This document shows, in pieces, positions 1 through 6,394 of a stretch of 12,943 nucleotides of DNA. Origin of the DNA: JBIOYL01 sp044870185 (GTDB lineage Bacteria > Actinomycetota > CALGFH01). The stretch is taken from positions 1 to 12,943 of the forward strand of contig JBIOYL010000049.1 of the NCBI GenBank assembly GCA_044870185.1, written 5' to 3'. The stretch's first letter is position 1. Each line of letters starts with the position of its first letter. A program made the translations under genes and the position numbers. The notes under the pieces were generated by a model, which was not told where the DNA came from, did not search any database, and saw only the letters and a list, made by a program, of their open reading frames with translations.

Positions 1-93
1 CACGCCGAGGTGATCGCTCTCAAAGGCGACAGCTACCGGCTCAAGGACCGCGACCTCGGCCGCGTCCCGGCGGCCGCCACGGACAAGGACTGA
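1..93 (+). CDS. istB: IstB-like ATP-binding protein of IS21 family, C-terminal end (partial)
   Basis: Only the last 30 codons are present, open at the left edge and ending at TGA 91-93. The peptide contains HAEVIALKGDSYRLKDRDLG, which matches the conserved C-terminal tail of IstB helper proteins (LVHHAE-x-ALKGDSYRLK type). IstB is an AAA+ ATPase that stimulates the DDE transposase IstA during IS21 transposition. The Walker motifs lie upstream outside the window, so whether the gene is intact cannot be judged. Recognition rests on recalled family sequence and a short fragment, but the match is distinctive. Confidence 0.75.
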   Translation, partial: HAEVIALKGDSYRLKDRDLGRVPAAATDKD

Positions 94-136
94 AGCACAT
101 GACCATCAGGGGGTCAACTTTCAGCCGCCGTTGACA
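1..136 (+). mobile_element. 3' end of an IS21-family insertion sequence
   Basis: The left edge carries the C-terminus of an IstB-like helper ATPase, followed about 20 bases after its stop by a terminus-like segment (roughly 109-136) that ends in TTGACA, hence in CA as IS21 ends do. The rest of the element, including the istA transposase gene and the left end, lies outside the window. The exact right boundary at 136 is inferred from recalled IS21-type termini in high-GC bacteria, because the partner terminus is not visible. The stop codon of the converging SPW gene lies inside this segment, which suggests the element landed in the 3' end of that gene. Confidence 0.6.
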
Positions 137-452
137 CGGTGGCCCACAGGGCAAGGATCACGGTCACCACGCCGAACACCCGGGCGTTCCAGGCGCCGTT
201 CCGCACCCCGGTGGAGCGCAGCACCCAGGGCGAGATGAACAGCCAGACGCCGAGGACGACGTTCAGCCACGGCACCGGTGAGGCCGGGATGGTCAGGGCG
301 ATCAGGGCGACCACGAAAACGGCCGCGCCGATGATCCAGGCGTTCCAGGCCGTGTTGGCATCGGCGGTCGTCCCCAGGACCCAGGGGGAGATGAACAGCC
401 AGATCCCGACGAGCAGGTTCAGCCAGCTCTGCCAGCGTGTCCAGGGTCGCAT
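114..452 (-). CDS. SPW-repeat membrane protein
   Basis: A 112-aa protein with two copies of the SPW repeat (PF03779 type): WLNLLVGIWLFISPWVLG and WLNVVLGVWLFISPWVLR, each followed by a W-N-A segment and a hydrophobic stretch, giving about four membrane helices. The family is a small integral membrane protein of unknown function common in actinobacteria. The ATG at 450-452 was chosen over upstream starts because AAGGGAGG (complement of 461-468) sits 8 nt before it. A promoter with a perfect -10 box and an overlapping palindrome lies 50-80 nt upstream. The last six residues (STAAES) and the stop appear to be read from the end of the adjacent IS21-type element, so the native C-terminus may be lost. 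The protein family call is firm; function is unknown. Confidence 0.85.
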   Translation of the reverse strand: MRPWTRWQSWLNLLVGIWLFISPWVLGTTADANTAWNAWIIGAAVFVVALIALTIPASPVPWLNVVLGVWLFISPWVLRSTGVRNGAWNARVFGVVTVILALWATVSTAAES

Positions 453-505
453 CGGATGAGCCTCCCTTCTTGCGCGCATGAGGCGACTCGTTGCCGGCAG
501 TGCCA

Positions 506-534
506 ATTATATCGTGGAACGATATTCTTGGCGA
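506..534 (-). promoter_or_regulatory. Sigma-70-type promoter of the SPW gene
   Basis: On the minus strand TCGCCA (complement of 529-534) is followed after exactly 17 nt by a perfect TATAAT (complement of 506-511). This predicts transcription starting near 499 and a leader of about 45-50 nt before the ATG at 452, which has a strong Shine-Dalgarno sequence. The box stands out as an AT-rich island in very GC-rich DNA. Confidence 0.65.
509..525. promoter_or_regulatory. Perfect 17-bp palindrome, putative operator
   Basis: ATATCGT-GGA-ACGATAT is a perfect inverted repeat with 7-bp arms and a 3-bp spacer. It covers half of the -10 box and much of the promoter spacer of the SPW gene, so a dimeric repressor bound here would block RNA polymerase. 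No obvious cognate regulator is encoded next to it; the LAL protein downstream is not known to bind such sites. The structure is directly visible; the role is inferred. Confidence 0.55.
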
Positions 535-797
535 GCCGGGAGCAGCCCTGCCGGCATCCCGTCAGCACGCCGCGTTCCGCGGCCGGGACCCGGGCCACTC
601 CGGTGGCGGCAAGACCTCGACACGATCGGCCGTCGCCATGGCAGACGGCCACACGGACGAGGAGGACGGCGAGCGCTCCCTGTTCGACGATGGCGAGCTG
701 AGTCGTCGGCGGGACGGGGGCGATGGCCGCAGGCGCCGTCGGCGAGGATTCCTCGCACATGCGACGTGGCCCTCGGGCTGGCGCCGATAATGAGCAG

Positions 798-923
798 ATG
801 GGTGATCGGTTCTCTGGCCTGCTGCTGGGCCGCGCCGCGCAGGTGGAGCGCCTCGACGCGGCGCTGACGCGTGCGGCCGGTGGCCGGCCGACCACGGTGC
901 GACTGTCGGACCTGCGGTGGTAG
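798..923 (+). pseudogene. Truncated N-terminus of a LAL-type LuxR regulator (remnant)
   Basis: The short frame from ATG 798 to TAG 921-923 encodes LLGRAAQVERLDAALTRAAG followed by GRPTTV. This is the typical start of the AAA/P-loop domain of LAL regulators, just before the Walker A motif. The Walker A (GEAGxGKS/T) never appears. Instead the frame ends in DLRW, which resembles the DLHW following Walker B in these proteins, so an internal deletion may have joined the two. The intact paralogue starts again immediately after, at 917. No clear Shine-Dalgarno sequence precedes 798. Region 535-797 shows no recognisable gene on either strand. The similarity is by eye and the fragment is short. Confidence 0.45.
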
Positions 924-2251
924 GCGGCGCCGTGGCCGGCTTGACGGTCGTTCCGCTGGTGGGGCGGTCCGAGGAGCTCGGCCTGGTGCTGGCCGCGCTG
1001 GACCGCGCCGCCGCCGGGTCGGGAGGGGCGGTGCTGCTGGCCGGCGAGGCCGGCATCGGCAAGTCCCGGCTGGCCGCGGAGGCCCTCACCCTGGCCCGCC
1101 GGCGCGGGTTCGTCACCCTCCAAGGCGCCGCCTACCCGCTGCAGGCCGACCTGGCCTACGCGCCGGTGCTGGAGGTGCTCGGGCCGTTCCTGGCCGGACT
1201 GGAGCCCGGCCGCCTGGCCGCGCTGGTGGGCGGCCTGCCCGATCTCGGCCGGTTGTTCGCCGGGCTGCACCTGCCGCCGCCGGAGCCGCTGGGGGATGCC
1301 GCCCTGGAGCGGACTCGCCTGTTCGAGGCGGTGTCGCGGCTGGTCGAGCGGGTCGCGGCCGAGCGGCCAGTGGCGCTGCTGGTCGACGACCTGCACTGGG
1401 CCGACGCCGCCTCGCTGGAGCTGCTGCACTACCTCGCCAGGGGCCTTGGGGCCCGGCGCGTGCTGCTGCTGGGCGCCTACCGCCTGGACGAGGCGCGCAC
1501 CCACCCGGGGCTGCGGGCGCTGGTGCGCTCGCTGCAGCGGCTCGGGCTGGCCGAGGAGCTCCCCGTCGGCGGCCTCGGCCCGGAGGCGGTCGCCGCGCTG
1601 GCCCGCGCCCTGCTCGGTGGCGAGCCGCCGGCCGAGCTGCTCGGCGTACTGCGCGAGCGGGCCGCCGGGACGCCGCTATTCGTCACCGCGCTGATCCGCG
1701 GGCTGCGTGACACCGGTGAGCTGTTTCGCAGCGGCGGCGCCTGGGTCCTCGGCAGCGGGTCGCTGACCGCGGTGCCGCCGGTCGTGCGCGACCTGGTGCT
1801 GGCGCGCCTGGAGCGGCTGGACCCGGCCGGCCGTGCCCTGCTGGAACTGATCGCGGTCGCCGGCGACGCCGCCACCCGGCGGTCCTCGGCCGGGTCGGCG
1901 GGCCAGGCGGGGAGGAGCTGGACGAGCGGCTCCGCCGCCTCCGCGATGCCGGCCTGGTGGTCGAGGAGCCCGCCGGGTCCGATCTCGTCCACCGGGCCGC
2001 CCACCCCCTGGTCGCCGAGGTCGCCTACGGCGAGCTGCCGGAGATGCGGCGGCGCCGGCTCCACGTCGGCGTCGCCGCCGCCCTGGAGGCGCTCGGTCCG
2101 GGCGACCCGCAGCGGCTCGCCCACCACTACCGCGCCGCGGCGGGCGAGGCCGACCCTGGACGTGCCCTGGACGTACTGGTCGCGGCGGCCCAGCGGGCCG
2201 AGGAGTTGCACGCCGACGCCGAGGCCGCCGACCTGTTCGCGGCCGCCTTGA
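917..2251 (+). CDS. LAL-family LuxR transcriptional regulator, N-terminal ATPase half (frameshifted)
   Basis: This frame encodes the AAA ATPase half of a large LuxR regulator of the LAL (MalT-like) class. Walker A is GEAGIGKS (residues 43-50) and Walker B is VALLVDDLHW (152-161). Real coding potential ends near 1876, inside the stretch LIAVAGDAAT; after that the frame turns into low-complexity R/S/P sequence and the natural sequence continues one frame over to 3882. Adding one C to the CCC at 1875-1877 would join the two into one protein of about 988 aa, a usual length for the family. LAL proteins use ATP-dependent ligand sensing and bind DNA through the C-terminal HTH. The start is uncertain: GTG 917 or GTG 932, neither with a strong Shine-Dalgarno sequence. 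The ligand and target genes cannot be inferred. Confidence 0.75.
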   Translation: MVGGAVAGLTVVPLVGRSEELGLVLAALDRAAAGSGGAVLLAGEAGIGKSRLAAEALTLARRRGFVTLQGAAYPLQADLAYAPVLEVLGPFLAGLEPGRLAALVGGLPDLGRLFAGLHLPPPEPLGDAALERTRLFEAVSRLVERVAAERPVALLVDDLHWADAASLELLHYLARGLGARRVLLLGAYRLDEARTHPGLRALVRSLQRLGLAEELPVGGLGPEAVAALARALLGGEPPAELLGVLRERAAGTPLFVTALIRGLRDTGELFRSGGAWVLGSGSLTAVPPVVRDLVLARLERLDPAGRALLELIAVAGDAATRRSSAGSAGQAGRSWTSGSAASAMPAWWSRSPPGPISSTGPPTPWSPRSPTASCRRCGGAGSTSASPPPWRRSVRATRSGSPTTTAPRRARPTLDVPWTYWSRRPSGPRSCTPTPRPPTCSRPP

Positions 2252-3882
2252 CGCTCGCCCGCGCCGATCGGCCCGCCATGGTGGCGGAGCTGCTGGTGCG
2301 CCTCGGCCATGCCCGCTCGCGCGCGGGCCAGTTCGAGGCGGCCGTGGCGGCCTGGTCCGAGGCCGTCGCTGGGCGGGAACGGTCCGGCGAGCGGCCGGCC
2401 GCCGCCCGCCTGCGGGGCCTGCTCGCCCTGGCCGAGTGGGATCGGGGGCGGTTCGACGCGGCCGAGGCGCAGCTGGCCGCCGCCTTCCGGGCGATCGAGG
2501 GCACCGATGCCGACGTGGAGCTGGCCGACCTCCACCACATCCGGCTGCGGCTGCTGGTGCGGCAGGGTGACGTCGCCCGGCTGGAGGAGGGAGCGGTCGC
2601 CCTGCTGGCCCTGGCAGAGCGCGGCGGGACGCGGCCGGCGGTGGCGGCGGCGCACCTGGCGCGGGCCGAGGTGGCGTTCCTGCGCGGCCGCTTCGTGGCC
2701 GCCCGCGAGCACGGCCTGCAGGCGCTCGCCGTGGCCGAGCGGGCCGGGCTGAGCGTGCTGGCCGCCCAGGCGCACCGGCACCTGGCCATGACCGCCGCCA
2801 ACGTCGGCGACCATCGCCTGGCCCGCGAGCATGCGCAGGCCGACCTGGCGCTGGCCAGGCAGACCGGCTCGCCCACCCTCGAGCTTGGCGGTCGCTTCTT
2901 CATCCTGGCGATCGACCTGGTCACCGACGCCTGGGAGGAGGTGCTGCAGAGCTCCGAGGAGCTGCTCGTCCTCGGCCACCGGGTCGGGTACGCCCGCGGC
3001 GTGGCCACCGGCCTGGCCGGGCGCGCGTTCGTGGTCGCCCACCGCGGCCGGCCGGAGGAGGCGGCGCGCTGCGTGGCCGAGGCGCGGGAGGTCTACGGCG
3101 CCGCCGCCGCGGCCGACCGCCACATCTTCACGGTGATCGAGCTCGCCGAGGCGACGGCCGCGCTCGCCGCCGGCGACCCGCAGCGGGCGCGGGAGCGGGC
3201 CGCCGCGGCCGTGGCGACCCCCACGGTCCTGCCCTGCCTGGGCCTCGCCGTCCTGGGAGAGGCCCAGGTGGCGGCCGGCGATCTGGCCGGCGCGCTCAAC
3301 ACCGCCCGCCGGCTCGGCGGGCTCGGGCCGGGCGCGCCGTGGCCGGCCGCGTGCGGGAGCTGGGTCGAGGGGCTGGCGCGGGCGGCGCTCGGCGAGCGCT
3401 CGGCGGCGCTGGCCTGCCTGCGGCGCGCCGCGGACCGCCTGGACGGGCTCGGGTTGCCGTTCCAGGCGGCCAGGGCATGGCTCGGCTGGGCCGAGGCCGC
3501 CGCTGTGGTGCGCGACGACGACGATCACGACCCGGCGGGCCGGGCCGACGCGGCCGTAGCGGCCCGCCGGAGCCTGGCCGTCTTCGACCGGCTCGGCGCC
3601 CGCCCGTCCGCCGACCGGGCTCGCCGGCTGCTGCGCGCCCTGGGGGAGCGGCCCGCCGCACCGCCTAGGGCGGTGGCCAGCGAGCTGTCGGAGCGGGAGC
3701 TGCAGGTGGTTCGCCTGGTCGCCGCCGGGCTCAGCAACGCCGAGGTCGCCGGGCGGCTGTTCATCAGCCCCCGGACCGTCACCACCCACCTGCAGCACGT
3801 CTACGGCCGGCTCGGGCTCCCCTCGCGGACGGCGCTGACCCGCTGGGTGCTGGAGCGCGGGCTCGCCGCCGAGGATACGTAG
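1957..3882 (+). CDS. LAL-family LuxR transcriptional regulator, C-terminal half (frameshifted)
   Basis: This is the continuation of the LAL gene in the next frame. Homology-like sequence is already readable from about 1876 (AVLGRV, then ELDERLRRLRDAGLVVEEP), so the GTG at 1957 is only the first available start, not a biological one. A long Ala/Leu/Arg-rich helical array of TPR-like repeats covers most of the protein. A GerE-type LuxR HTH sits at the C-terminus (residues 574-636 of this frame), with LSERELQVVRLVAAGLSNAE and the recognition-helix part ISPRTVTTHLQHVYGRLG. Stop TAG at 3880-3882. Separated from its ATPase it could still bind DNA if translated, but I see no good ribosome binding site. 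Family assignment is firm; whether the gene is dead or mis-sequenced is open. Confidence 0.8.
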   Translation: MVEEPAGSDLVHRAAHPLVAEVAYGELPEMRRRRLHVGVAAALEALGPGDPQRLAHHYRAAAGEADPGRALDVLVAAAQRAEELHADAEAADLFAAALTLARADRPAMVAELLVRLGHARSRAGQFEAAVAAWSEAVAGRERSGERPAAARLRGLLALAEWDRGRFDAAEAQLAAAFRAIEGTDADVELADLHHIRLRLLVRQGDVARLEEGAVALLALAERGGTRPAVAAAHLARAEVAFLRGRFVAAREHGLQALAVAERAGLSVLAAQAHRHLAMTAANVGDHRLAREHAQADLALARQTGSPTLELGGRFFILAIDLVTDAWEEVLQSSEELLVLGHRVGYARGVATGLAGRAFVVAHRGRPEEAARCVAEAREVYGAAAAADRHIFTVIELAEATAALAAGDPQRARERAAAAVATPTVLPCLGLAVLGEAQVAAGDLAGALNTARRLGGLGPGAPWPAACGSWVEGLARAALGERSAALACLRRAADRLDGLGLPFQAARAWLGWAEAAAVVRDDDDHDPAGRADAAVAARRSLAVFDRLGARPSADRARRLLRALGERPAAPPRAVASELSERELQVVRLVAAGLSNAEVAGRLFISPRTVTTHLQHVYGRLGLPSRTALTRWVLERGLAAEDT

Positions 3883-3940
3883 GGCCTGGCGGGCCGATAC
3901 GTAGGCGGACGGATGGGCGGGATGGGCCGGGCACGGGAGC

Positions 3941-4153
3941 ATGGCCGCCACGACCGGACGGCTCCCGCTCGTGTTCTGGGTGCACGGCGCGGAGCGGATC
4001 GCCATCGCCGGTGATTCCGCCGGCGATCAGATCGCCGCCCAGTTCGGCGCCCTGTCCGGCCGCCGTGGTCGCCACGCGGGTGGCGGCCGCGTGGGCCTCG
4101 CCGCCGCGGTCGTCGCGCGGTGCGATCCGTGTCGCCCTGGTGTCCTCTTCTGA
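3941..4153 (+). pseudogene. Remnant of an alpha/beta-hydrolase (esterase/lipase) with internal deletion
   Basis: The frame starts with LPLVFWVHG, the beta-strand plus HG oxyanion-hole motif of HSL/fold-3 esterases. It then passes directly to AERIAIAGDSAGDQIAAQFG, the nucleophile elbow region (G-D-S-A-G). In intact enzymes about 60-80 residues separate these two segments, so a deletion has joined them at about residues 17-18. After FGAL the frame loses family resemblance, and the acid and histidine of the triad are absent. Stop TGA at 4151-4153, two bases before the converging toxin gene stop. Interpreted as a decayed gene; the evidence is two short but characteristic motifs in the right order and frame. 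Confidence 0.55.
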
Positions 4154-4155
4154 AC

Positions 4156-4599
4156 CTACACTTCGGGGTCGGTTGGAGCGTGCTGGTCTGGTTGCCACGG
4201 GTCGATGACGTCGATCCCGGTGTCCTGGAAATCCTTGATGTTGCGCGTGGCCAACGCCGCCCGGTGCGCGCGGCAGATGGAGACGATCTGCGCATCGAAC
4301 CCATCGATCGGCAGGCCGGCACGGTCCCGGTCGCTCACGACCGTGGCGTACGCCACCGCCGCCTCCACATCGAAGGAAAGCACCCGCTCGGCGAAGTCGG
4401 CGAACACCTCCTCAGCGGTGGACCGCAGCAGCTCCTTGCGGCGGCCATCGTCCAGCCGCTCGATGCCGTAGCGGATCTCCGCCAGCGTGATCGACGTCGT
4501 GTACAGCTCGCGCTCGATGCCGCGCACCCAGCCGACCACCACCGCAGACGGCGACGGCCGCATCAGCTCCGAGACGACATTGGTGTCGACAACGATCAT
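4156..4599 (-). CDS. PIN-domain ribonuclease toxin (VapC/FitB type)
   Basis: A 147-aa PIN-domain protein starting MIVVDTNVVSELMRP. The conserved acidic residues of the PIN active site are present: D5, E41 (in TLAEIRYGIERL), D102 (in GFDAQIVSICRAH) and a terminal ATRNIKDF motif with D123. These coordinate Mg2+/Mn2+ for single-strand RNA cleavage. The pattern and length match the FitB subgroup of VapC. The ATG overlaps the stop of the upstream antitoxin gene by 4 bp (ATGA at 4596-4599), showing translational coupling. The enzyme is expected to be cytoplasmic and neutralised by the partner. The gene looks intact. The RNA target cannot be predicted from sequence; VapC toxins commonly cut tRNA or rRNA. 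Confidence 0.92.
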   Translation of the reverse strand: MIVVDTNVVSELMRPSPSAVVVGWVRGIERELYTTSITLAEIRYGIERLDDGRRKELLRSTAEEVFADFAERVLSFDVEAAVAYATVVSDRDRAGLPIDGFDAQIVSICRAHRAALATRNIKDFQDTGIDVIDPWQPDQHAPTDPEV

Positions 4600-4841
4600 G
4601 AAGCAAGGTCAGCGGCGCGAACCGGCGTGGAACGCGGCGGCAGGTCCAGTTCCACACCGCCGATGGCGCCAAAGCGGTCCACGAGCACGGTGAACAGCCC
4701 ACCAGACCGCTCCGGCTCCCTGACCGCCTCCTCGAGGATGGCGCGGATCTCGGACTCCATGGATCGTCCGTGCTGCGCCGCTCTGATGCGCAGGCGACGC
4801 TTGGTGTCTTCGTCCAGGTTTCGGATGCTGACTGCTGCCAT
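4596..4841 (-). CDS. Ribbon-helix-helix antitoxin (FitA/VapB type)
   Basis: An 81-aa protein: N-terminal ribbon-helix-helix (MAAVSIRNLDEDTKRRLRIR, then helix AAQHGRSMESEIRAILEEAV) followed by a tail with GGVELDLPPR that resembles the FitA segment wrapping the toxin. ATG 4839-4841 is chosen because AGAGGGG lies 8 nt upstream and the fold begins right there; the open frame upstream is not protein-like. It should bind the PIN toxin downstream and repress its own operon as a heteromeric complex. A TGCTAGCA palindrome 27-34 nt upstream is a candidate operator. Confidence 0.9.
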   Translation of the reverse strand: MAAVSIRNLDEDTKRRLRIRAAQHGRSMESEIRAILEEAVREPERSGGLFTVLVDRFGAIGGVELDLPPRSTPVRAADLAS

Positions 4842-4861
4842 GATGTGCACCCCTCTCGTGC

Positions 4862-4875
4862 TGTCAATGCTAGCA
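4862..4875 (-). promoter_or_regulatory. Promoter/operator region of the toxin-antitoxin operon
   Basis: The perfect 8-bp palindrome TGCTAGCA (4868-4875) overlaps TGCTAGCAT on the minus strand, which reads as an extended -10 box (TG-N-TAGCAT). A start near 4860 would give a leader of about 20 nt including the Shine-Dalgarno sequence. The palindrome resembles the half-site TGCTATCA recalled for Neisseria FitAB, but a second half-site at the same spacing is not evident. The adjacent TTGACA (complement of 4862-4867) is too close to the ATG to serve as this gene's -35. Confidence 0.4.
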
Positions 4876-5132
4876 GAGGCCGGGGTGCCCAGCCGAGCGT
4901 GTCGTTCTGCTGGGTCCGGCAGTTGGCCGTGACACCTGGCACCGCAGGTCCCCACCTCTTGGCGCAACAATCGGTTCCGCCATCAGGCGGCCTGGAGCTG
5001 CGAGGGGATGGGTTGTCCCCGAAGGTCTGCTCGGCCTGGACCGGCTCTCGAACGGAATCGGGTGTAGGTGCGGTCCTTGGTGAAGTCACTCCAGCCGAGC
5101 GCCTCGCCCGTGAGGTCGTCCTGCGTTGCGTA
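4876..5132. other. Intergenic region without a recognisable gene
   Basis: This stretch separates the divergently transcribed antitoxin and cyclase genes. No reading frame on either strand has convincing protein character or a good ribosome binding site. A minus-strand frame with GEALGWSDF is vaguely like a transposase C-terminal segment but too weak to call. Confidence 0.5.
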
Positions 5133-5159
5133 CCGCCGCCCTCGGGTCCTGAGCGGCGG
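5133..5159 (+). promoter_or_regulatory. GC-rich hairpin in the cyclase leader
   Basis: CCGCCGC (5133-5139) and GCGGCGG (5153-5159) form a perfect 7-bp stem with a 13-nt loop, ending 4 nt before the AAGG ribosome binding site of the cyclase. It could affect leader structure if transcribed. Such short GC stems also arise by chance in this base composition. Confidence 0.25.
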
Positions 5160-5175
5160 GCGTAAGGTCCAGGGC

Positions 5176-6348
5176 ATGGACGCAGGGTCCTGGTGGCGAA
5201 CGCTTCGGCGGGTGCCCGCGCCGGTGGTCGATGTCGGGCTGGCGGTGGCCCTGGCGGTGGCGGTTGCGGTGGCGATCAGCGTGGCGCCGGAGCAGGGCCG
5301 GGAACCGGACGCGGCCGCCTACGCGCTGGCGCCCACCATCGCCATCCTGTCCCTGTTCCGGCGGCGCTGGCCGCTGGCCGTGCTGCTGCTCTCGGCGGCG
5401 GCGCTGTTCGCCTACAACCAGACCGACTACCCGGGCCTGTTCTCGTCGGTGCCACTGTCGGTGGCCCTGGCCACCGCCTGGGCCGCGGGCCGTCGCGGCT
5501 GGGCGCTGGCGGTCGTCGCCTGGTTCGGCGGCGGCCCGCTGGTCTTCGTGGCCGTCTCCGATCTCCCCGGCAACGTCACCGCCCAAGTGGTCAACGGCGC
5601 CATCTCGGACCTCGCGTTGCTGGCGGCGCTGCTGCTGCTGGGCGAGGCGGTGCGCGGCCGCCGCGCCCTCGACCGGGAGCACCGCCTGCTGCTGGCCGAG
5701 CAGGAGCGCTCCGAGCGGCTGCTGCTCAACATCCTCCCGGCCCCGATCGCCGGCCGGCTCAAGCAGGACCAAGGGGTGATCGCCGATCGGTTCCCCGAGG
5801 TCACCGTGCTCTTCGCCGACCTGGTGGACTTCACCCGGAGCAGCGACCAGAGCACCCCGGAACGGGTGGTGCAGGTCCTTGACGACCTGTTCACCGCCTT
5901 CGACCGGCTGGCCCGCCGCCACGGGCTGGAGAAGATCAAGACCGTGGGTGACGCCTACATGGTGGCCGGCGGGCTGCCCGAGCCGCGACCCGACCACGCC
6001 CGGGCGGTGGCCGAGATGGCCCTGGCCATGCGCGAGGAGATCGGCCGGCACCGTGACCCGGCCGGCCGGCCGCTGGCCCTGCGGATCGGCATGGACACCG
6101 GCCCGGTGGTGGCCGGGGTGATCGGCACCAGCAAGTTCAGCTACGACCTGTGGGGCGACACCGTCAACACGGCCAGCCGCATGGAGTCCTCCGGGGTGCC
6201 CGGCTGCATCCAGGTGACCGACCGCACCCACCGGCGCCTCCGGGACGGCTACCGGTTCCAGCGCCGAGGCTCGATCCAGGTCAAGGGCAAGGGGGAGATG
6301 GTCACCTGGTTCCTGCTCGGACGGAACGAGCTCGGCCCCACGGCTTGA
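5176..6348 (+). CDS. Membrane-anchored class III adenylate cyclase
   Basis: A 390-aa protein. The N-terminal half (about residues 15-158) holds roughly six hydrophobic segments, then a charged helix (EHRLLLAEQERSERLLLNIL) leads into a class III cyclase catalytic domain from about residue 205. All catalytic residues are present: metal-binding D215 (VLFADLVDFT) and D259 (KTVGDAYMV), substrate-specifying K255 and D324 (SYDLWGDTVN), transition-state N331 and R335 (TVNTASRM). The K/D pair is that of adenylate rather than guanylate cyclases (E/C), so the product should be cAMP. The architecture resembles mycobacterial Rv1625c, which acts as a homodimer with a six-helix anchor. ATG 5176 is supported by AAGG 8 nt upstream; the upstream extension is not protein-like. 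No cAMP-binding protein is encoded nearby. Confidence 0.92.
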   Translation: MDAGSWWRTLRRVPAPVVDVGLAVALAVAVAVAISVAPEQGREPDAAAYALAPTIAILSLFRRRWPLAVLLLSAAALFAYNQTDYPGLFSSVPLSVALATAWAAGRRGWALAVVAWFGGGPLVFVAVSDLPGNVTAQVVNGAISDLALLAALLLLGEAVRGRRALDREHRLLLAEQERSERLLLNILPAPIAGRLKQDQGVIADRFPEVTVLFADLVDFTRSSDQSTPERVVQVLDDLFTAFDRLARRHGLEKIKTVGDAYMVAGGLPEPRPDHARAVAEMALAMREEIGRHRDPAGRPLALRIGMDTGPVVAGVIGTSKFSYDLWGDTVNTASRMESSGVPGCIQVTDRTHRRLRDGYRFQRRGSIQVKGKGEMVTWFLLGRNELGPTA

Positions 6349-6394
6349 ACACGGCGAGGACGAGAGCCACCGGCAGAGCCAGGCTCCCGCGGGC

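Noticed and set aside
139..459. Plus-strand frame opposite the SPW gene
   Set aside because: Antisense shadow; the minus strand has promoter, ribosome binding site and two SPW repeats.
1477..4005. 842-aa open frame on the minus strand across the LAL gene
   Set aside because: Gln/Gly/Pro/Arg-rich antisense shadow of the LAL gene; no domain, no ribosome binding site, and the plus strand has clear ATPase and HTH motifs.
4983..5177. Minus-strand frame with GEALGWSDF resembling the end of a DDE transposase
   Set aside because: Only a handful of residues match and the surrounding sequence does not follow the family; no terminal repeats seen.
5177..5177. Programmed frameshifting, CRISPR arrays, tRNA or riboswitch anywhere in the window
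   Set aside because: No slippery sites at the two frame breaks, no regularly spaced repeats, and no tRNA or riboswitch-like conserved structure was recognised on either strand; position given is nominal.
6349..6394. Possible bidirectional terminator between cyclase and TetR genes (GAGCC/GGCTC)
   Set aside because: Stem of only 5 bp with no T-run on either side; not better than chance in this composition.
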